Virus record (IMG/VR): IMGVR_UViG_3300034407_002547 | Span: 1 to 64,000 of that record | Strand: one strand, 5' to 3' | From: a virus | Length of the DNA stretch: 64,000 bases | Shown: in pieces, positions 7,851 through 16,313 of the stretch | Numbering within the stretch: the stretch's first letter is position 1 | Layout of the letters: the number at the start of each line of letters is the position of its first letter | Made by a program: the position numbers and the translations under genes | The notes under the pieces: generated by a model | What the model was told of the DNA's origin: nothing | The model's database searches: none | Seen by the model: only the letters and a program-made list of their open reading frames with translations

Positions 7851-8895
7851 GGAAGGTTGTATCCCATTGCAGATTTCGCCATTTGTCTAATGTGTTTGCC
7901 CAATTAATTGCTGATTCGTGCTCAGTATACGGATACTGACTTAACATGATGGATATTTCATGCTCACTTCCGTACCTTTCTTTTATCTTTTTTCGCAGTG
8001 CAGTTGGTGTTTTTTCAATTCCTATAGTACCGTGGCACGGGTGTATATTAAAATCACTAGGATCACCAAATCTATTTGTCGGCATTGTATCCCTGTGCCA
8101 CTCTTTTATTTTATCATAGTAAAAGACGTTGAAAGGATTTAACGTATGTTCTATGCCAAACATAACATTTCCCGGACATTCCGCTACGGCTTTACTAACC
8201 AGCTTTTCAACTGTTGAAAATTTTGCTGGCCAACGCAAATATTCAAATTGTTTGCCTACTCCGTCGATACTACCAATCCATTTAACTAATTTAAAACGTT
8301 GCCACTGTGCTAGTGTTTTATCCGAAGGATACAATGTGTAATTGCTGGTATACTGTATTGTGATGTCTTGTGGGTTGTTAACAAGTTCTAGTATTCGTAA
8401 ATGAGTATTATTCATTAATGGTTCGCCGCCACCAAACTTGATATACCTAAGGTTTGTAGTATCCAGTGTTTCGAACCAACTTACTAGTTTGTCGTCGGTG
8501 TTTGTGCCTTTTCGATCCAACACTTTAATGTTCTCTACGCCATTTCGAACGTTTTCGTCTTGCCAGAAACTGCTACTATTGCTATCACAACTAGCACAAG
8601 CAAGATTGCATTGCTTGGTAACTGCGATAGTGAGCATCTGCAACCCATCATTGTCTGTCATTAAATCAAAACCAGCTTGCCTGTAGCTGATTTGTTTTTG
8701 TTGTTCTTGATGTATGCAAAGACTGCAAGTTTTTGTTAAATCACCCGAGTTCCACTTTTCTCTCAACTGAGGCAAGGTTGAAAGATCGTGTACACTCTCA
8801 TTGTGCGAGAAATAACAACACGGACTGACAGTAAAATCTCCGCCAAGGTTGTTGATTGCAAGTGCACTGCTCAGATGTCTACAAAATTGGGTCAT
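7819..8895 (-). CDS. radical SAM enzyme, twitch-type phage family
   Basis: 358 residues. C96-x3-C100-x2-C103 (TKQCNLACASC) binds the [4Fe-4S] cluster that cleaves S-adenosylmethionine, and FGGGEPLMN near residue 155 matches the SAM-binding GGE motif. An additional N-terminal cysteine set (Cys26, Cys27, Cys57, Cys60) could hold an auxiliary cluster, which fits the twitch-domain radical SAM proteins known in marine myophages. The substrate is unknown; peptide or sugar modification are both possible. It starts inside the stop of the helicase gene (ATGA) and is followed by an overlapping unknown gene, so it belongs to the replication operon transcript. Confidence 0.85.
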   Translation of the reverse strand: MTQFCRHLSSALAINNLGGDFTVSPCCYFSHNESVHDLSTLPQLREKWNSGDLTKTCSLCIHQEQQKQISYRQAGFDLMTDNDGLQMLTIAVTKQCNLACASCDSNSSSFWQDENVRNGVENIKVLDRKGTNTDDKLVSWFETLDTTNLRYIKFGGGEPLMNNTHLRILELVNNPQDITIQYTSNYTLYPSDKTLAQWQRFKLVKWIGSIDGVGKQFEYLRWPAKFSTVEKLVSKAVAECPGNVMFGIEHTLNPFNVFYYDKIKEWHRDTMPTNRFGDPSDFNIHPCHGTIGIEKTPTALRKKIKERYGSEHEISIMLSQYPYTEHESAINWANTLDKWRNLQWDTTFHEITKYFNSH

Positions 8896-10298
8896 CCGTT
8901 TTGTTTAATTCCTGCCAGCATTTGTTTGAGCTTGCTGCTCTGTACATCGGCTACTACCTTGGGAGCATCCTGCGGCATGCTGTCAGTTACATCTTTTTGT
9001 ACCATTTGACTTTTAGCTTTAATGCCTGCTAATATAGTGCTGCCTTGTGTTCCTGCACCTGATGCTGCTTCATCATCATCCAATCCAGTGATCCTCAGAC
9101 TTTCCATGTCAAACTCCAAGTCAATCTTTTGCCCAACACCACTACTGCTTCTAGTTTTCATTGCTTGTATTTGATAGCGCCCACGTTCTTTCATTGCTCT
9201 ACTTGTAAAAATACCAAACACATTGTCTGCTGTGTTAATCTTACTAATACCACCCGAAATATGCGAATGATCAAATTCAATTTCCTCAACAGCACTTCTG
9301 TTCAACTGACTTGCTGTAACAAATAATATGTTTAATTCACGTGCCAAGTTGCGCAGTTCTTCACTTACATACTTGTCTTTCACAAACAAATCATTTGGAC
9401 TAACTTTTGCACTCACTGGCATAAGCAAGTCCAGGTAGTCAACCAACATAAAGTCAATATCTTTGCCTTGTTTAATACTAAGTTCTTTTACAAATGCACG
9501 AATATCGTTAACAGTGCTTTGTGCTGGCATGTATTTAATCTGCAGATTACCTGCTTTTTTGCCTGCCATCTTGACTTTCATTTCAACAGTGTCAATATCT
9601 TTAAACAACTGTTTGCTGGGTGTTCCAGTTAACATACTATCAAGTCGCATGGCTGTCAAGCCCTCACTAAGCTCCAATGTAATGTAAGTCCCATTGAGCC
9701 CAGCTTCCATCCAATTAACTGCCAAGTTTTGCATAAACAAACTCTTGCCCGATCCTGATCCGCCTGCAAAAATTTGTAGTTCGCCTCTATTAAAGCCGCC
9801 ATACAACAGCTTGTCCAAGTTTTTCCAGCCTGTGCTGTTCTGTCCATTGTTGTCTTTAAGTGCCGACAGCCTGGCTTTGGGATCTTCAAAGTAATTTGTT
9901 CCCAAGTCTTTTGTTAAACTTATCTGCACAGCATCTTTGATTAGTTTTTCAACAGGCGAGTACTCGCCTTTTTCCAACAAGTCTGCACTTTGTAAAATTG
10001 CACGTTCAAGTTCTTGCCTGCGAGTAAAGCTTTCAAACTCGCCTAAAAACCAATCAGTGTGCCCACTGTTGAGATCGGGTATCTCCTGTAAATCAACACC
10101 GGTAACTGCCTTTACTTGCATACGGTCCGGAAGTGTTTTGTGCTCATTTGCATGGTCATAGATAAACTCAGCAGCTTCACGCAGATCTTTATCAAAATTT
10201 TCTTTGTTGAAAATGTTTTGTACACGCAAGTAACTTTGTGCATCTTGCATTGCCATTTCTAAGAATAATTTTTGTACTTCATATGTATATTCAGTCAT
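8892..10298 (-). CDS. 41: replicative DNA helicase, T4 gp41/DnaB type
   Basis: 468 residues. Walker A is GGSGSGKS at 179-186, preceded by GWKNLDKLLYGGFNRGEL as in DnaB-family C-terminal domains. Walker B is FMLVDYLDLL, followed by LNILFVTASQLNRSA. The N-terminal 130 residues form the helical primase-interacting region. The length is close to T4 gp41. As a hexamer it unwinds duplex DNA at the fork on the lagging strand together with the gp61 primase (11636-12613). Two SGNH-type genes lie between helicase and primase. The downstream gene overlaps by 4 nt. Confidence 0.92.
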   Translation of the reverse strand: MTEYTYEVQKLFLEMAMQDAQSYLRVQNIFNKENFDKDLREAAEFIYDHANEHKTLPDRMQVKAVTGVDLQEIPDLNSGHTDWFLGEFESFTRRQELERAILQSADLLEKGEYSPVEKLIKDAVQISLTKDLGTNYFEDPKARLSALKDNNGQNSTGWKNLDKLLYGGFNRGELQIFAGGSGSGKSLFMQNLAVNWMEAGLNGTYITLELSEGLTAMRLDSMLTGTPSKQLFKDIDTVEMKVKMAGKKAGNLQIKYMPAQSTVNDIRAFVKELSIKQGKDIDFMLVDYLDLLMPVSAKVSPNDLFVKDKYVSEELRNLARELNILFVTASQLNRSAVEEIEFDHSHISGGISKINTADNVFGIFTSRAMKERGRYQIQAMKTRSSSGVGQKIDLEFDMESLRITGLDDDEAASGAGTQGSTILAGIKAKSQMVQKDVTDSMPQDAPKVVADVQSSKLKQMLAGIKQNG

Positions 10299-10951
10299 AC
10301 TTTTAATTTATTCCTTATTTGGTCAGCTACGTGTTTATGTGTTAGCGGCCCTGGATGTGATCCGTCCTCGGCTACGTCAAGTTTGTTTTTGTACATGCTA
10401 TCCCAAGGATCGATCCACAAATCCCAATCTACCAATTCCATGTTGTTTTGCATTTGTTCAACAAATCTATCATGGTCACTGCTAGCATCCTGCACTAGTT
10501 TATTCATCCAGTCTATGCTGTCGCTCCAGCTAATCAATCCGTTAACAAACAACAGTTTTACATTGTGACTGCTTGCTTGATCTTGTAATATACGGCAAAA
10601 GTCTATTAGTTGCATTATATTACCATAATCGTGATTGAGCAACTGATATTGGACAATAAACTTGTCATTAGTTGATATTGCATCTTGAGTCGATCCAAAA
10701 TAGATACCTCGGTCTGGTGCTGGGTAAACCCAATGCCGATGGACAGAACTCCATTGTACAATATATATATCAGCTAAGTTGTCAACAATTGCTTTGCTTG
10801 TGTGTAAAAATATTTTCAAGTTACTTGCGCCACCGCTAGCATCATTGATATGATCAGTTGCAATCAAGTTAGGATATATTCTAGCATCGGCTTTTTCGTT
10901 TGTAAAGCCAGCACCTTGGGTGATACTACATCCATTAAAATAGAACTTCAT
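10295..10951 (-). CDS. SGNH/GDSL-like hydrolase, third copy, complete triad
   Basis: 218 residues from the ATG at 10951, chosen because it overlaps the upstream stop as ATGA and has AGGA 8 nt before it; an ATG at 10960 has no spacing to the AGGA. The N-terminus FYFNGCSITQGAG is a block-I variant (GCS in place of GDS), and EDGSHPGPLTHKHVA near the end supplies the Asp-x-x-His pair. Such enzymes remove acyl groups from sugars or lipids. The overlap with the helicase start (4 nt) ties it to the replication operon. Substrate unknown; in a phage a surface polysaccharide is plausible. Confidence 0.7.
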   Translation of the reverse strand: MKFYFNGCSITQGAGFTNEKADARIYPNLIATDHINDASGGASNLKIFLHTSKAIVDNLADIYIVQWSSVHRHWVYPAPDRGIYFGSTQDAISTNDKFIVQYQLLNHDYGNIMQLIDFCRILQDQASSHNVKLLFVNGLISWSDSIDWMNKLVQDASSDHDRFVEQMQNNMELVDWDLWIDPWDSMYKNKLDVAEDGSHPGPLTHKHVADQIRNKLKV

Positions 10952-11643
10952 ACTAGCCATCCTAGTTTTTGCATTGTAGGTTTTGCTGTAATATTAAAAT
11001 AATGCTTGTTGCCAGCAGCACCATGATGCCCAAACCAGCCATATGTATCATAATCTACTGGTTCATTTATATGTAAGTTTACACTGTAGTATGTGTTTTT
11101 GCAAGTCTGAAATTGCGGTTTTTTTGTCTTTTTGATCAGAGTTTTTATTGTAGGCCAACTTGACTTTTCCATAAAAGGAGTAGACATAACACAAAACATA
11201 ACTTTATCTAATAGAACATCCAATAACAATAATTCTTTTAACGCAGTAGCTTCGGCCCAACTATTGTCCCATCTGTCGATATTTTCTTTTTCAGTTTGGT
11301 GCGTTGGTATTTGCAACAAGCCTGTGTGACACAACTCGGGCTGTGTGTACTGTTGTTGCATAGCATGATTGTAAACTGTATAATGCTGCATCTTACCGGC
11401 TTCTCCTGCAAAGTGTGTAATTCGTCCCATTGGTGGCACTGCAACAATAATAAAATCATCACGGCTGATATCAGTATGTAGAATTGTATGAGAAATACTT
11501 TCAATGTTATTTCCGGGCCAACTATGGTTGTGTATTTCATCAACTGGCAACAACCCTGCGCAAAGAGCCCACCAACTATCTTGTGGATCAACACAAAAGT
11601 TGGGTGTAGTGTAGCTGTCACCAAACACATAAAGCTTACTCAT
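10948..11643 (-). CDS. SGNH/GDSL-like protein, second copy
   Basis: 231 residues. The N-terminus MSKLYVFGDSYTTP is a clear SGNH block I with the nucleophile Ser, and SWPGNNIESI near residue 42 fits the block II Gly region. FIIVAVPP follows as the central strand. At the C-terminus GHHGAAGNKHYF aligns with the usual DxxHP...G block, but the Asp is not present three residues before either His, so catalysis may rely on a dyad. It overlaps the primase gene by 8 nt and the next SGNH gene by 4 nt. Confidence 0.68.
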   Translation of the reverse strand: MSKLYVFGDSYTTPNFCVDPQDSWWALCAGLLPVDEIHNHSWPGNNIESISHTILHTDISRDDFIIVAVPPMGRITHFAGEAGKMQHYTVYNHAMQQQYTQPELCHTGLLQIPTHQTEKENIDRWDNSWAEATALKELLLLDVLLDKVMFCVMSTPFMEKSSWPTIKTLIKKTKKPQFQTCKNTYYSVNLHINEPVDYDTYGWFGHHGAAGNKHYFNITAKPTMQKLGWLV

Positions 11644-12613
11644 TTAGTTTCCTTTGCAGTCTTTTCTTAAACATTTCAATTTTAATCTTGCTCGATTCGG
11701 CATGTTTGTGTATTTGTAGTAGTGTATTTACTACTCCATATTTCACAACTGCATCATTTACGTCTTTAACATCATCTGGCCATTCGGGTATGCTTACTTC
11801 AAACTTGTATTCAACTGCTGCGTCTATAATACTTAATCCTGCTTTGTCTTGGTCAGGAACAACAATGATCCTACGCTTCAGCTGTTTTAGTAATTGTGCT
11901 TGCTGTGGGCTAATAGTATCATGCATGACTGCCAAGCCACTAATGCTTAATGCATCAAAAATCCCTTCAGTGACAATTGCACTAGTCCAGTCTGCTTTTT
12001 GCAAGTCATACCCAAACACATACCCGGGTTGCTGGCTGTTAATAAACTTAGGTGTACGATTGTCCAAGTACCTCGAAGTATGTCCAACGATTCTATTTTT
12101 GTATGTGTATGGAACCACTATCCTATCTCGTATTCCACGTTTCTTGTCAACTAAAAACGGGTATTCTAACACTATTCTCCGACTTGCTAGATAGTCTGAA
12201 TATCGTTGATGATCTGCATTGCCGGGATCAATTACTTCAACACCGTCCGGTACTTCAGTTTCATTGAACGCCACGTCTACATGGCGTATTTGATTGCGCT
12301 CTGCTGTTAAGTCTAGCAGACTCTTGCGTTTAAGACTTTCTAAATTAAGACGTTCAACATCAACACTGTCCACACCAAGCCATTCTAGAAAGCGTCTAGC
12401 TTTATAACTCACCGGCCTACCTGGAGTAAAGCTAGCAGTAAATCCGCAATTAAAGCAATGATAACTCCATTCATCGTCCTGTTGCCGTAGCCCGCCACGA
12501 CTTCGTCGATCCGTTGATTCACCGTTGTGAATGCAACACGGAGCATTAAAACTAATCCATCCAGAACTAGTTACTTTATGCTTTGTAGGCAGATAGCTGA
12601 GTATGTCTAACAT
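11636..12613 (-). CDS. 61: DNA primase, T4 gp61 type
   Basis: 325 residues. The N-terminal zinc-binding region has PCCIHNG (Cys26/Cys27, His29) and HCFNCGF (Cys53, Cys56). The Toprim domain shows IVTEGIFDALS with the catalytic Glu and VVPDQDKAG with the paired Asp residues. Length matches T4 gp61 (about 340). It makes RNA primers for lagging-strand synthesis with the gp41 helicase. The start codon shares a base with the stop of the upstream SGNH gene (TAATG type). TATAAT lies 6 nt before the ATG but without a good -35. Confidence 0.9.
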   Translation of the reverse strand: MLDILSYLPTKHKVTSSGWISFNAPCCIHNGESTDRRSRGGLRQQDDEWSYHCFNCGFTASFTPGRPVSYKARRFLEWLGVDSVDVERLNLESLKRKSLLDLTAERNQIRHVDVAFNETEVPDGVEVIDPGNADHQRYSDYLASRRIVLEYPFLVDKKRGIRDRIVVPYTYKNRIVGHTSRYLDNRTPKFINSQQPGYVFGYDLQKADWTSAIVTEGIFDALSISGLAVMHDTISPQQAQLLKQLKRRIIVVPDQDKAGLSIIDAAVEYKFEVSIPEWPDDVKDVNDAVVKYGVVNTLLQIHKHAESSKIKIEMFKKRLQRKLNE

Positions 12614-13356
12614 TATGCTATTATATTAGCATACTTTATGTGTTCGATCAAGTGTTTTGATATAATTTCATGCCCTTTTTCATTCGGGTGCCCTTTTGCA
12701 GCAAAAAGTCCAACTGATAATTCTTTCTGTTTAGATTGAAGGATCCCCCGCCAATTCATTCCAGGATAAAGTAACGTAGATGATTGTGTTTTCCAATTAT
12801 TTTCCAGCACACTAAACTGTAATAATTTTGCACCAGATTTGTTAGCAAAATGATCAAACAAATTAATTGTTTGACGAAAATTGTATTCGCTCCAGCTTCG
12901 ATGATAGCTCATTCCTAGCCATAATTTTTGTAGCTTAAACCAGTTATCATCAATATCAGGATTGGGTTGTGTTAACCAAGTTCCGTGCATGTGACGATTC
13001 CATGGAGGATCTTTACTGCTCACTTCGTGCAACGGATTAAACCAACTTTGTCTGCTACTATCAGTTAATCCTACTAGCCACAACGAATCCTGTAGATCTT
13101 GGTTGTTATTATTTAACAACCAATCCACTGTCCAACGCATGCTTTCGAGGCTGCTACCAGGAAATGCTAGGTTTTCTAATTTAACACCGTAATGATTAGC
13201 AACAAGCCCGGCGTAACAATGATCTAACCGATATTTTGTATTTTCAGTATAATGATCAAGTATTCCTTTATCTGGATGTGCACTGAATTGCGGATCCAAT
13301 AGTTCGTCACCATAAGTCCAGCTATCGCCAAATGCTATAATTCGTTTAATAGCCAT
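12613..13356 (-). CDS. SGNH/GDSL-like protein, first copy
   Basis: 247 residues. Block I is IIAFGDSWTYG near residue 8 and block II AFPGSSLESM near residue 60. The C-terminal block reads FAAKGHPNEKGHEIIS, with the His-Pro kept and the Asp three residues earlier replaced by Ala. AAAGGT lies upstream of the ATG. It is the first gene of the primase-helicase operon. With the genes at 10948 and 10295 it gives three SGNH-like proteins in this transcript; they differ in active-site completeness. Deacylation of a host or phage glycan is inferred, not shown. Confidence 0.7.
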   Translation of the reverse strand: MAIKRIIAFGDSWTYGDELLDPQFSAHPDKGILDHYTENTKYRLDHCYAGLVANHYGVKLENLAFPGSSLESMRWTVDWLLNNNNQDLQDSLWLVGLTDSSRQSWFNPLHEVSSKDPPWNRHMHGTWLTQPNPDIDDNWFKLQKLWLGMSYHRSWSEYNFRQTINLFDHFANKSGAKLLQFSVLENNWKTQSSTLLYPGMNWRGILQSKQKELSVGLFAAKGHPNEKGHEIISKHLIEHIKYANIIA

Positions 13357-13366
13357 GTAGTACCTT

Positions 13367-14362
13367 TTATCTATAGAGAATTTGAGTAATTTTTCCGCTG
13401 TTTAATTTTACTTCTGGTACTGTTATATATCCTTGCCCGGTGGTAACCAACGAAATACTTGATACTGCATTAGCTGCAACTGTAGCTGTAGCTGTTGCGC
13501 CTGTTCCTCGGCCACCTTCGATGTCAACATTAGGATTACCAGTACCATACCATTCAACACCGCCGCCATTTAATGAAATGTTACTAACACGCCCGTCAGC
13601 AACTTCTGCAACTGCACTTGCACTATACCCATATTGGTTAATTTCAAAACGCACCCAATTGTGTGTGCCATCAACGTTGATGTAATCACGTGTGTCTTGA
13701 TTGCTGTACACTGTTTGTGATCCGATATCATACCACGGCCCGAGTTGCGAATCACTGCCTTGTGCTTTTACATTACCAGTAAAGTTGTCAAAGTCAAGTT
13801 GAAAAGTTGTCAATGTATTGTCTGCTGTGTATGCTATACTGCTATAATTTCTATCATTGTTTGCTGCTGGTGTATTTTGCTTCAATGGTGAAGGTACTTC
13901 GAGTATTGCACTCTCTACATAGTTTGGATAAACACTGTCAACAATATCCACTTGTCCTCTACCACTAGAATACGCATCAGTAAAGACTGCTTCAAACAAT
14001 TCGCCACTTGCTCTTTCCAAACTCCAGCTAGCAGTCTGAGCTTCAATACTACTCAACAATTCGTGTGATAAAACCACTTTGGCACGACCATATGCTGCTG
14101 ACAATATGTCCAAGTCCTTAACAGCCAGTAATTCCTCGCCGTCGGTGCTCATCATTCTGAATGTGATCGTGCTACCTGAAATGTTTACAGGCTTTTGATC
14201 TTGGTTGATAAATTCAAAAAGAATAACATTATCAACTCCTAGGTTCACTTTAAGTTTCTTTGCATACACCGGTTGCCATCTCCTTTGAAAATACGCACCA
14301 CTGGTGTCGACTAATAACACCTGTTGCTTTTGTTGATATAAATACACAGTGGTAGAATACAT
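13367..14362 (-). CDS. virion structural protein, baseplate or fibre type
   Basis: 331 residues. The N-terminal 130 residues (LFEFINQDQKPVNISGSTITFRMM, then SHELLSSIEAQTASWSLER) resemble the N-terminal domain of phage baseplate upper proteins such as BppU, which bind baseplates through beta sandwiches. The C-terminal region has a beta-rich Gly repeat block (GGVEWYGTGNPNVDIEGGRG, then TGQGYITVPEV) typical of phage tail proteins. A CATAAATA late box (14385-14392) and GGAG precede the ATG. It ends 10 nt before the SGNH operon starts. Confidence 0.6.
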   Translation of the reverse strand: MYSTTVYLYQQKQQVLLVDTSGAYFQRRWQPVYAKKLKVNLGVDNVILFEFINQDQKPVNISGSTITFRMMSTDGEELLAVKDLDILSAAYGRAKVVLSHELLSSIEAQTASWSLERASGELFEAVFTDAYSSGRGQVDIVDSVYPNYVESAILEVPSPLKQNTPAANNDRNYSSIAYTADNTLTTFQLDFDNFTGNVKAQGSDSQLGPWYDIGSQTVYSNQDTRDYINVDGTHNWVRFEINQYGYSASAVAEVADGRVSNISLNGGGVEWYGTGNPNVDIEGGRGTGATATATVAANAVSSISLVTTGQGYITVPEVKLNSGKITQILYR

Positions 14363-14384
14363 TAATTATAACTCCAATACAAGG

Positions 14385-14392
14385 TATTTATG
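14385..14392 (-). promoter_or_regulatory. T4-late-like box overlapping a divergent start codon
   Basis: Minus-strand CATAAATA upstream of the 14362 start. On the plus strand the same bases contain the ATG (14390-14392) of the divergent gene, so the two genes share this spot. Confidence 0.5.
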
Positions 14393-14767
14393 GGCGTAGA
14401 ACTCTTCCAAAAGATCGCTGAGCGATATCCATTTATTACGTTTTGTACATATGCAAAGAACGAATATGTCGGCGTGGTTCAAAATCGAGATGATCAAGTT
14501 ACAACTATATACGATTTTGGTAGCATAGTAAACGATCAACAAAAACGAGATTTTATCGAACTAGCATCGCAGTGGTGGTGGGAAAGTAATCGCAGTATAC
14601 CTATCAACATTTTTCTCAAAAATGATTGGGATCAATTTAGGCCTTATCTCAGAACATTTATCAACAAGGACTTGGATATATTGCTTGGGCCTGCAACAAG
14701 TTTAGCAGAACTGTCACGTAAGAAAATTAAACGCCGTAGTATTACTCTTGTTCGCAGAGTAGATTAA
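14390..14767 (+). CDS. conserved phage protein of unknown function
   Basis: 125 residues, rich in aromatic residues (ASQWWWESNRSIPINIFL near residue 60) with a basic C-terminus (RKKIKRRSITLVRRVD). It is a lone plus-strand gene between two minus-strand operons, and its end overlaps the DnaE-like gene convergently by 26 nt. AAGG lies 5 nt upstream of the ATG. From memory, related proteins occur in T4-like cyanophages without an assigned role. Confidence 0.6.
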   Translation: MGVELFQKIAERYPFITFCTYAKNEYVGVVQNRDDQVTTIYDFGSIVNDQQKRDFIELASQWWWESNRSIPINIFLKNDWDQFRPYLRTFINKDLDILLGPATSLAELSRKKIKRRSITLVRRVD

Positions 14768-15305
14768 GATGCAATGCTACTAGTGTTGCATAGCTAACAG
14801 CATGTGATTTCTTAAACACAAACCCATCACTACTATCACCATCCCACACACTAGCAAACACTTCATCCCATGGCTTGTTTTTCAGGTGTGCTTTACCGGG
14901 TCGAATAATAGATATAAATGCAGCCATACGCTGTATGTTGTCTGGGCGCATTTCATTGAGTAGTTGTGTATAGTTACCTACATGCACTAGCTTTTGTGCA
15001 AGCTCGTTGTTAGTCCACATCAAGTCCCATTGGGGTTCTTTTGCTAACAATTCGTCATAGTGCTGCTGATCTCGTATTGATGTGTACACACTCATGTTAA
15101 GAAAGTCTAGTTTAAAGTATCCACGACTTTCAGCTTCGTCGTATGTTATACTAGCACAATTGTTTTTTGCATCATACGGAACAGGCGTAACATATACACC
15201 GGAGTTATGACGTCGACCTTGTTCGTTTTGCCTAGCAGAAGTACATTGAATTAAATCAATGATTGCTTGCCTGTCAGCAAAGTCAATGTCGACGTCTGCA
15301 CTCAT
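14742..15305 (-). CDS. miniature DnaE-like (DNA polymerase III alpha) protein
   Basis: 187 residues from ATG at 15305, which overlaps the upstream stop as ATGA. Despite its small size it carries, in the correct order, motifs of the bacterial Pol III alpha palm. VDIDFADR (residues 5-12) has the paired Asp of the DxD metal site. HNSGVYVTPVP and YFKLDFLNMS follow; the latter has the third catalytic Asp. FISIIRPGKAHL and FKKSHAVSYATLVALHLNLL at the C-terminus match the RPGP and NKSHA...Y motifs. The PHP, OB and tau-binding regions are absent. From memory, similar short proteins exist in T4-like cyanophages. Whether it polymerises, binds primers or is a regulatory relic is unknown. Confidence 0.7.
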   Translation of the reverse strand: MSADVDIDFADRQAIIDLIQCTSARQNEQGRRHNSGVYVTPVPYDAKNNCASITYDEAESRGYFKLDFLNMSVYTSIRDQQHYDELLAKEPQWDLMWTNNELAQKLVHVGNYTQLLNEMRPDNIQRMAAFISIIRPGKAHLKNKPWDEVFASVWDGDSSDGFVFKKSHAVSYATLVALHLNLLCEQE

Positions 15306-15556
15306 ACTAAGTCGCGAATAAACGAAGTAATATTTGCCACCAAAAACAACCCTGCTGCATATGTAAACCATTGCCCAAGATTAACTGCTGGCAGCTCTGC
15401 AACATAAATTGCTTCGCCGAGCACAACACCGCCGTTGTACAGTGCATAACATGCACCTAGATATGCAGCTACTTTTATTACACTAAGATAAAACTTTTTG
15501 TCTTTATGCTTAGGTTTTACTTGAACTTGTGAAATCTTTGGTCGAGTTAGTCCCAT
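15302..15556 (-). CDS. small membrane protein with two hydrophobic segments
   Basis: 84 residues. A basic N-terminus (KPKHKDKK) is followed by hydrophobic stretches at about 25-50 (VIKVAAYLGACYALYNGGVV) and 60-80 (FTYAAGLFLVANITSFI). AAAGGAG lies upstream of the ATG and a consensus-like sigma-70 promoter lies at 15580-15608, so it heads an early unit with the DnaE-like gene. Function unknown; a host-membrane modifier or replication anchor are possible readings. Confidence 0.65.
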   Translation of the reverse strand: MGLTRPKISQVQVKPKHKDKKFYLSVIKVAAYLGACYALYNGGVVLGEAIYVAELPAVNLGQWFTYAAGLFLVANITSFIRDLV

Positions 15557-15579
15557 TGGTATCTCCTTTTGTTGCTTTA

Positions 15580-15608
15580 CTTATAACACATGTAATACAA
15601 CTTGTCAA
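15580..15608 (-). promoter_or_regulatory. sigma-70-like early promoter
   Basis: Minus-strand TTGACA (15603-15608), 17 bp spacer, TATAAG (15580-15585), followed by a leader with AAAGGAG before the 15556 start. Confidence 0.75.
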
Positions 15609-15611
15609 CCT

Positions 15612-16313
15612 TTACCAGCCTGCTTTTTTAAGTATTTCTTCTGCATACGCTTTGTCATCTGGATAATCTTTAAACTTTTTCTGCCAGAAGTCTGGATCAA
15701 TCCAAGGCCACACTATCTTAATCTGATCACCGTTCATGTTTTCAAGATAGTCTTGCCCAGACTTGCTGTTAAACAATAACCACGGACTAATGCGCCCAGT
15801 TGATATTGCAAATGCTACAGTGTTTTCGTTTCCATATCGTAAAAAGTCGTGTGCTGGATTGCCAGTTTTGTCACTCCATTTCATGCTGTACTTGATACCA
15901 CGCTCAAGTGCATCTTGAAGTGCTTCACGTTTTATATATTGTTGCAAGTATTCATCATACAATGCTTCTTTACACCAGTGATCTATCTTTTTATTATTTG
16001 AAAGCAACCAGTTTAAAAACTTGGGCACATTTATAGCATTAATGGCTTGGCAATATCTTCCCCATGTTACAAACGCTTTGTAGTACGGACTTTTAGCAAA
16101 ATCTGCAAATGTTTTTATTTTAGCACTGCCTTGTGTTGTTTCATAGAAACGCAAATAGGCTTGTAAACCTATTTGTACACCTACTTCTTTTTCTTCTTGA
16201 AATCTCTTTTTTGGTTCACACAGATGAACAGACAAACTGTTTTCACGTTTGAACTCACGCTTGCAATATTTGCAAACATAGACTTCACTTTTTGTCTGCG
16301 GTGCCGCTGTCAC
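15612..16313 (-). CDS. C2H2-type zinc-finger phage protein
   Basis: 233 residues with a GTG start at 16313, chosen because AAAGGA lies 9 nt upstream and no in-frame ATG precedes the conserved region. Residues about 12-33 read YVCKYCKREFKRENSLSVHL, a C2H2 zinc finger with Cys-x2-Cys and a downstream His and Cys. The rest is helical with FKDYPDDKAYAEEILKKAGW at the C-terminus. It overlaps the upstream gp62-like gene by 29 nt. DNA or RNA binding is likely from the finger. Its partner is unknown. Confidence 0.65.
   Translation of the reverse strand: MTAAPQTKSEVYVCKYCKREFKRENSLSVHLCEPKKRFQEEKEVGVQIGLQAYLRFYETTQGSAKIKTFADFAKSPYYKAFVTWGRYCQAINAINVPKFLNWLLSNNKKIDHWCKEALYDEYLQQYIKREALQDALERGIKYSMKWSDKTGNPAHDFLRYGNENTVAFAISTGRISPWLLFNSKSGQDYLENMNGDQIKIVWPWIDPDFWQKKFKDYPDDKAYAEEILKKAGW

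Noticed and set aside
11238-12267. Additional frames inside the primase and SGNH genes
   Set aside because: Fully overlapped by genes with clear motifs and without promoter or ribosome binding site.
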